This document shows positions 13,077 through 17,305 of a DNA stretch of 17,305 nt, piece after piece. A program made the translations under genes and the position numbers. Position 1 is the first letter of the stretch; each line of letters opens with the position of its first letter. The notes under the pieces were generated by a model that was not told the origin of the DNA, ran no database searches, and was given only the letters and a program-made list of their open reading frames with translations. The DNA is from an uncultured Oscillospiraceae bacterium (GTDB lineage: Bacteria; Bacillota; Clostridia; Oscillospirales; Ruminococcaceae), in contig CAJULF010000054.1 of assembly GCA_910587135.1 (NCBI GenBank), positions 1 to 17,305 of the forward strand. The letters are read 5' to 3'.

Positions 13077-14393
13077 ATGATAAAAGGATATCAGGATATA
13101 AATGTCTATGAAGCGGTTCAAAGACGATTTCATTATCTTTTTTCCGAATTTGAGAATATATACGTATCATTCAGCGGCGGAAAAGACAGCGGGGTTTTGT
13201 TGAATTTGCTGCTTGATTTTAAGCGCCGCTGCTATCCGAACCGCAAAATCGGAGTATTCCATCAGGATTTTGAGGCTCAGTATACTGTCACCACAGAGTA
13301 TGTTACACGGACATTTAAAGCGCTTGAGGGAGAATGTGAACTTTTTTGGGTATGTTTGCCGATGGCTACAAGAACGGCTTTGAGCAGTTATGAAATGTAC
13401 TGGTATCCGTGGGACGACAGCAAAAAAGAACTATGGGTGCGTCCTATGCCCGATTATCCTTTTGTTATCAACCTTAACAATCCGTTTAATCATTATCAGT
13501 ATAAAATGCACCAGGAGGATCTGGCTAAGCAGTTTGGACGCTTTTACAAGGAAGAGCACGGTAACGGGAAAACGGTTTGCCTGCTTGGCATCAGAACCGA
13601 CGAGTCGCTTCAGAGATACAGCGGAATCGTCAATAAAAAATACGGCTATCAAGGGGAATGTTGGATTTCCAGACAGTTCAAGGATATATGGAGTGCGTCA
13701 CCCCTCTATGATTGGTCAAACCAGGACGTATGGGTCGCAAATTACCGATTTAATTATGACTATAACACTCTTTATGATCTGTACTATAAAGCGGGTTTAA
13801 AAATAGACCAAATGCGGGTCGCGTCACCCTTTAACGATTACTCCAAGGATTCGCTAAATCTATACAGGGTTATTGACCCCGAAATATGGACAAAACTTGT
13901 AGGCAGAGTGAAAGGGGTCAATTTTGGCTGCATATATGGGAAGACAAAGGCTATGGGATACCGTAGCATATCATTACCCGAGGGGCACACATGGGAATCC
14001 TATACAAGATTTCTTCTGGATACACTGCCCGCACGGCTGCGCAACAATTATATCAAAAAATTCAAGGCTTCAATCAAGTTCTGGCATGAAACAGGCGGCG
14101 GACTGGAAGATAGGGTTATCGATGAATTAATCGAACATGGGTATAATATCCGCAGAAATGGAGTGTCAAACTACACTGTTATGAAAAATTCAAGAGTGAT
14201 TTTTATCGGGGCAATTCCGGATCACACAGATGATATCAAATCCACAAAAGATATTCCGAGTTGGAAAAGAATGTGTTACTGCATATTGAAAAATGATCAC
14301 AACTGTCGGTTTATGGGATTTGGTATTAACAAACAAGAGCGGTCAAAGCTTGAAAAAATCAAGAAAAAATACGGTGAAATGCTATATGAATGA
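13077..14393 (+). CDS. ibrA: IbrA-like PAPS-reductase family protein (DUF3440 type)
   Basis: A 438-residue protein. It carries the ATP-pyrophosphatase P-loop SFSGGKDSGVLL (31-42), GIRTDESLQR (171-180) and ASPLYDWSNQDVW (207-219), all hallmarks of the phosphoadenosine phosphosulfate reductase superfamily. A C-terminal extension follows (GCIYGKT, HTWESYTRFLLDTLP, KFWHETGGG), as in DUF3440 proteins, and a Cys cluster C400-x-C402-x7-C410 that could hold a metal. E. coli IbrA, with IbrB, was described as an activator of immunoglobulin-binding eib genes; the biochemical reaction is not established. DNA phosphorothioation proteins DndC and SspD share the same fold. ATG at 13077 is chosen (AGGACGG upstream); GTG at 13068 is possible. 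It overlaps ibrB by 8 nt. No sulfate-assimilation genes are nearby. Confidence 0.88.
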   Translation: MIKGYQDINVYEAVQRRFHYLFSEFENIYVSFSGGKDSGVLLNLLLDFKRRCYPNRKIGVFHQDFEAQYTVTTEYVTRTFKALEGECELFWVCLPMATRTALSSYEMYWYPWDDSKKELWVRPMPDYPFVINLNNPFNHYQYKMHQEDLAKQFGRFYKEEHGNGKTVCLLGIRTDESLQRYSGIVNKKYGYQGECWISRQFKDIWSASPLYDWSNQDVWVANYRFNYDYNTLYDLYYKAGLKIDQMRVASPFNDYSKDSLNLYRVIDPEIWTKLVGRVKGVNFGCIYGKTKAMGYRSISLPEGHTWESYTRFLLDTLPARLRNNYIKKFKASIKFWHETGGGLEDRVIDELIEHGYNIRRNGVSNYTVMKNSRVIFIGAIPDHTDDIKSTKDIPSWKRMCYCILKNDHNCRFMGFGINKQERSKLEKIKKKYGEMLYE

Positions 14394-14931
14394 AAAGGAA
14401 TTTATAAGTCCGGTATACAATGTTATACCGGTACCTTTTGAAAAAATTGTGCCGAATACATATAATCCGAACAATGTGGCGCCTCCCGAAATGAAGCTGC
14501 TTTATGACAGCATTAAAGAGGACGGATACACCATGCCTATTGTGTGCTACTATTCCAAAAAAGAAGATGTGTATGCTATCGTTGACGGATTTCATCGCTG
14601 GCGTGTAATGAGAGATTACCCTGATATTTATGAGCGGGAACACGGTATGCTGCCGGTAACAGTAATCGACAAACCCTTGGCAAGCCGAATGGCAAGCACG
14701 ATACGCCACAATCGGGCAAGAGGAACGCATGATGTGGATTTGATGGGAAACATTGTCAGGGAGCTTCATGAATTGGGGCAGAGCGATGCATGGATTTCCA
14801 AACACCTCGGTATGGACAGGGACGAGATACTGCGCCTTAAACAGATTACGGGTCTTGCGGCGCTGTTTAAAGACGTTAAATTCGGACAAGCGTGGAAGCC
14901 CATAGAAACTTCCGAGGAAGAAATGGTATAA
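14386..14931 (+). CDS. ibrB: IbrB-like ParB/sulfiredoxin-fold protein
   Basis: A 181-residue protein. The N-terminal ParB-like domain shows VPFEKIVPNTYNPN (16-29), MKLLYDSIKEDGYTMPIVCY, and the key motif VDGFHRWRV (66-74), equivalent to the G-x-H-R-x nucleotide-binding box of ParB proteins. IRHNRARGTHD (106-116) is typical of the IbrB branch. A helix-turn-helix-like segment follows at about 130-156 (GQSDAWISKHLGMDRDEILRLK). It lacks the ParB dimerisation domain and any partner ParA. The start ATG overlaps the last codons of ibrA, so translation is coupled. In ParB the fold binds CTP and in sulfiredoxin ATP; the ligand here is unknown. The pair probably acts as one unit with IbrA, either in DNA-directed regulation or nucleic-acid modification. 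That role is inference. Confidence 0.88.
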   Translation: MNEKEFISPVYNVIPVPFEKIVPNTYNPNNVAPPEMKLLYDSIKEDGYTMPIVCYYSKKEDVYAIVDGFHRWRVMRDYPDIYEREHGMLPVTVIDKPLASRMASTIRHNRARGTHDVDLMGNIVRELHELGQSDAWISKHLGMDRDEILRLKQITGLAALFKDVKFGQAWKPIETSEEEMV

Positions 14932-15223
14932 AAGAATGACTTTGCAGATATATTTGATAATGATATAAAATACTTGCTTAAAATAACATATTATGTACCA
15001 CAGTTCTTGATTAGAATTTAAAGAACCCACCGAATTTTGTGTAAAACCGAGTAAAGCACTTCCGATCAGACAGAACTTAAAACAAGGAAAAATCTGAAAG
15101 GAAGTGTTTTTATTATGGAAAAACATCGAAGTATATGCTGAAATGATTTGTGAACAGCCGACCATTGCTTCGCTCGTAAATATTGCGCCAAAATTTAATC
15201 CGCCAAAAAACAAAATTACCCCC
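14932..15223. other. Intergenic region between ibrB and guaA, possible transposase-gene remnant
   Basis: Besides the probable terminator at 15053-15113, the stretch contains GAAAGGAAGTGTTTTTATTATG at about 15096-15117, which looks like a ribosome binding site and start. The frame stops after eight codons (MEKHRSIC), and a shifted frame reads VYAEMICEQPTIASLVNIAP. This could be the wreck of a small gene or of an insertion sequence. I cannot name it. Confidence 0.3.
15053..15113 (+). terminator. Probable terminator after ibrB
   Basis: AAAGCACTTCC (15053-15063) pairs with GGAAGTGTTTT (15100-15110, one G-T pair), with an inner TCAGA/TCTGA stem (15066-15070, 15093-15097) and TTTTTAT after the outer stem. 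The loop is long, so this is less certain than the other terminators. Confidence 0.5.
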
Positions 15224-15252
15224 TTGAAAAAAATCTGTTGTTATGCTATAAT
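15224..15252 (+). promoter_or_regulatory. Promoter of guaA
   Basis: TTGAAA (15224-15229), a 17-bp spacer and a consensus TATAAT (15247-15252), 40 nt before the guaA start. The leader is too short for a purine riboswitch. Confidence 0.8.
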
Positions 15253-15292
15253 ATTTTAGAAAACATAAAACCCTGAGAGAAAGGAAAATATT

Positions 15293-16834
15293 ATGTCACA
15301 TGAGCTCGTTTTGGTGTTGGATTTCGGAGGGCAGTACAATCAGTTGATTGCACGCCGTGTGCGCGAACATAAGATATATTGCGAGGTAAAGTCCTATATG
15401 ACCCCGATTGAAGAAATCAGGGCAATGAATCCAAAGGGAATTATTTTCACAGGCGGTCCCAACAGCGTTTATATGGACAGCTCTCCTCGTATGGACAAGG
15501 AGATTTTTGAACTGGGTGTGCCGATATTGGGTATATGCTACGGTGCGCATTTTATGGTATACGGCTTGGGCGGAATTGTGGGAGCCGCTAATGAGAGCGC
15601 CGCCGCGGAATTTGGCAGAACAGAGTGCATATTTGACACAAATTCTCCGATATTTAGCGGCTTAAAAGAAGAGTCTATCGTCTGGATGAGCCATAACGAC
15701 TACATAGAAAAGTTGCCGGAGGGTTTCCGTGCGGTAGGACACAGCAGCAAATGCCCTTATGGCGCGATTGAAAACCGTGAAAAGAAATTTTACGCCACAC
15801 AATTCCACCCCGAGGTAAATCACACCGAACAGGGCTTTGAAATGTTGGGCAATTTTCTTTATAAGGTCTGTGGCTGCAAGGGTGACTGGACAATGGAAGA
15901 GTATTCGCAGACCGCCATACGCGAAATTCGTGAAAAGGTGGGCAGCGGCAAAGCTTTGTTGGCGTTGTCGGGTGGAGTTGACAGCTCGGTAGCCTGCAAA
16001 CTGTTAGCGAAAGCTATCGGCAGTCAGCTTACTTGTATTTTTGTTGATCACGGTTTGATGAGAAAAAACGAGGGCAACGAGGTGGAAGCAGCCTTTGCGG
16101 ACAGCGGTGTGAATTTCGTTCGCGTGAACGCGGGAGAGAGATTCTTGGGTAAACTGGCGGGAATTGAGGAACCTGAGCAAAAGCGCAAAATAATCGGTGA
16201 GGAATTTATACGGGTATTCGAGGACGAGGCAAAGAAAATTGGCAAGGTTGATTTCCTTGTTCAAGGTACAATTTATCCTGATGTGATAGAGTCGGGAGCT
16301 GGCGACGCCGCGGTAATAAAGAGCCATCACAACGTCGGAGGACTGCCGGATTATGTGGATTTCAAGGAGATAATTGAGCCGCTTCGTTTGCTGTTCAAGG
16401 ACGAGGTGCGCGCTCTGGGAACAACTCTCGGTCTGGACGAAAAGCTTGTGTGGAGGCAGCCTTTCCCCGGTCCCGGACTCGCTATACGCATTATCGGCGA
16501 TATCACACCCGAAAAGGTAGCAACGCTTCAGGAAGCCGATGCCATTTTCCGTGAGGAAATAGCCGCTGCAGGTCTTGACCGCGATATAAATCAATATTTT
16601 GCGGTGCTTACTAACATGAGATCTGTGGGCGTCATGGGTGATGGAAGAACCTATGACTATACACTGGCTCTGCGCGGGGTTTCAACCAGCGATTTCATGA
16701 CAGCTGATTTCTCGCGTATTCCTTATGATGTGCTGGAAAAGGTTTCTGTCCGTATTGTAAATGAAGTTAAAAACATCAACCGAATAGTTTATGATATAAC
16801 ATCAAAGCCCCCGGCTACTATTGAGTGGGAATAA
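15293..16834 (+). CDS. guaA: Glutamine-hydrolysing GMP synthase
   Basis: A 513-residue protein of normal family length. The N-terminal class I glutamine amidotransferase has DFGGQYNQLIARRVRE (10-25), nucleophile Cys82 in LGICYGAHFM, and His172/Glu174 in QFHPEVNHT. The ATP-pyrophosphatase domain has LALSGGVDSSVA (224-235). The C-terminal dimerisation domain has PFPGPGLAIRIIGDI and the terminal SKPPATIEWE. It converts XMP, ATP and glutamine to GMP in the cytoplasm, the last step of GMP synthesis. AAAGGA precedes the ATG by 8 nt. The residue after the GxCxG core is His86 where most relatives have Gln. It is transcribed alone from its own promoter. The 3' end of guaA is a known integration site for genomic islands, and the DNA downstream here looks disturbed. 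Confidence 0.97.
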   Translation: MSHELVLVLDFGGQYNQLIARRVREHKIYCEVKSYMTPIEEIRAMNPKGIIFTGGPNSVYMDSSPRMDKEIFELGVPILGICYGAHFMVYGLGGIVGAANESAAAEFGRTECIFDTNSPIFSGLKEESIVWMSHNDYIEKLPEGFRAVGHSSKCPYGAIENREKKFYATQFHPEVNHTEQGFEMLGNFLYKVCGCKGDWTMEEYSQTAIREIREKVGSGKALLALSGGVDSSVACKLLAKAIGSQLTCIFVDHGLMRKNEGNEVEAAFADSGVNFVRVNAGERFLGKLAGIEEPEQKRKIIGEEFIRVFEDEAKKIGKVDFLVQGTIYPDVIESGAGDAAVIKSHHNVGGLPDYVDFKEIIEPLRLLFKDEVRALGTTLGLDEKLVWRQPFPGPGLAIRIIGDITPEKVATLQEADAIFREEIAAAGLDRDINQYFAVLTNMRSVGVMGDGRTYDYTLALRGVSTSDFMTADFSRIPYDVLEKVSVRIVNEVKNINRIVYDITSKPPATIEWE

Positions 16835-16859
16835 GCCCAAAGCCACGCGAGTCCATTTT

Positions 16860-16947
16860 GCAAAAGGCTTGACGGGATTGCGTGTTGTCGTTTGAGTACA
16901 AATTGAGTACAAAAATCGCAAGCGGCTATTCCCGTAAAGCCTTTTGC
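16860..16947. repeat. 17-bp inverted repeat enclosing a tandem 11-bp repeat, 3' of guaA
   Basis: GCAAAAGGCTTGACGGG (16860-16876) is complementary, with one mismatch, to CCCGTAAAGCCTTTTGC (16931-16947). Between the arms, TTGAGTACAAA occurs twice in direct tandem (16892-16902, 16903-16913). There is no T-tract, so a simple terminator is less likely. A recombinase binding or attachment-site remnant behind guaA is possible. Confidence 0.6.
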
Positions 16948-16975
16948 GGGAAGCGTTCGCGGCTGATATCAATTG

Positions 16976-17088
16976 ATGCTGCGGCAGCATTTGGCTACAC
17001 AAAGTGACTTGATCGCTTTGTTGGTGCTGCTTCGGGATATGCACTGTTTTTTAATAGAATTTGACCTTATACAACGAGGTCAAAATAA
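16976..17088. other. Palindromic intergenic DNA
   Basis: Contains the palindrome ATGCTGC-g-GCAGCAT (from 16976), CAAAGTGA paired with TCGCTTTG (about 17000-17020), and a 7-bp inverted repeat TTGACCT...AGGTCAA (from about 17061) that, read on the minus strand, is followed by AT-rich sequence. It could end transcription of the decayed minus-strand gene. No coding frame is supported. Confidence 0.4.
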
Positions 17089-17253
17089 TTAAGGCATTTC
17101 AATGTCGTACAAAATCTCATCAACAACTTGTAAAATGTTTTCATTTTCACCCATGGATAACCCTTATAATGATCGTTAAACATTTCATAAGTCTGTTCTT
17201 CACTTAAAATAATTGGGTAAACTTTGATAGACGGATTATCTGTAACTATATTA
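17089..17253 (-). pseudogene. Frameshifted 3' fragment of an unrecognised gene
   Basis: On the minus strand a protein-like frame without a start reads TDNPSIKVYPIILSEEQ then TYEMFNDHYKGYPW. At about 17155 the sensible frame switches to MGENENILQVVDEILYDI and ends at TAA (17089-17091). Together they look like the C-terminal half of one small acidic protein broken by a frameshift and cut at its 5' side near 17253, where an insertion-sequence-like end begins. I do not recognise the family. Confidence 0.5.
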
Positions 17254-17305
17254 GAGCCTGTTTAGTATCTTTTGAGAATAATGCGGATAAAAGCCAGCGA
17301 AAACA
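17254..17305. mobile_element. Possible end of an insertion sequence, running off the window
   Basis: The fragmentary gene at 17089-17253 stops being readable exactly where GAGCCTGTTTAGTATCTTTT begins, preceded by TTA. GAGCCTGTTT-type ends with a 3-bp TNA duplication recall IS5-group elements, but only 52 bp are visible and the other end is outside the window. Tentative. Confidence 0.3.

Noticed and set aside
14359..15213. A 284-residue minus-strand open frame
   Set aside because: Antisense to ibrB and its flank, with no ribosome binding site or recognisable domain.
15253..15292. Purine riboswitch ahead of guaA
   Set aside because: The leader is only about 35-40 nt and lacks the conserved purine aptamer core.
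1..17305. CRISPR array or tRNA/rRNA genes
   Set aside because: No regularly spaced direct repeats and no cloverleaf or rRNA signatures were seen. The repeated sequences are dispersed elements kilobases apart.

Overview
The window reads as chromosome of a spore-forming Clostridia-type Firmicute, probably from the Oscillospiraceae/Ruminococcus side. The grounds are a SpoVM-like 29-residue peptide, a CotH-family protein, an IreB protein, strong Shine-Dalgarno sequences, canonical TTGACA/TATAAT promoters and mixed base composition (GC-rich genes, AT-rich intergenic DNA). TAA, TGA and TAG all end recognisable genes, so the genetic code is standard.

Region 1 (1-4475, genes on the minus strand): a DivIVA-domain protein with a very long acidic tail; a stand-alone fumarase/tartrate dehydratase beta-type subunit; a small sigma-70 family factor with a perfect-spacing promoter; a four-CxxC zinc-ribbon protein with its terminator; and a two-gene unit of a 56-residue membrane protein and a SpoVM-like peptide that is too short for ordinary gene callers.

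Region 2 (4476-6189): IreB (plus) and an unrecognised 94-residue protein (minus), separated and followed by mobile, structured DNA.

Region 3 (6190-12361, plus strand): a cytoplasmic sialate O-acetylesterase-like SGNH hydrolase under its own promoter, then a close-packed set of a short-chain dehydrogenase, a hotdog thioesterase, a broken lipoprotein gene and a large exported CotH-kinase/lamin-tail protein.

Region 4 (12616-15113): an AT-rich segment with a strong promoter, a roughly 230-nt leader and an overlapping ibrA-ibrB pair (PAPS-reductase-like protein plus ParB-like protein), then a probable terminator. It is compositionally distinct from its neighbours and looks acquired.

Region 5 (15114-17305): guaA with its own promoter, then about 470 bp of downstream DNA with a large inverted repeat, a tandem 11-bp repeat, the wreck of a minus-strand gene and a possible insertion-sequence end. 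This is the kind of debris expected beside a guaA 3' integration site.

The most striking feature is a dispersed non-coding element of about 195 bp, present in five copies (1-91 partial, 4313-4475 degenerate, 5055-5249, 5645-6014, 12410-12615). It has terminal inverted repeats CAGCCTGTA/TACAGGCTG, an inner inverted repeat, and two hairpins. The second hairpin has a different sequence in each of the four less decayed copies yet is always self-complementary. Copies are flanked by direct duplications of very different length (about 7, 10 and 26 bp), and three copies abut transcription-terminator hairpins, which are duplicated around two of them. One copy is itself interrupted by a second, unrelated 173-bp palindromic element in a TTAA site. 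All assignments come from reading the sequence; no database search was possible.
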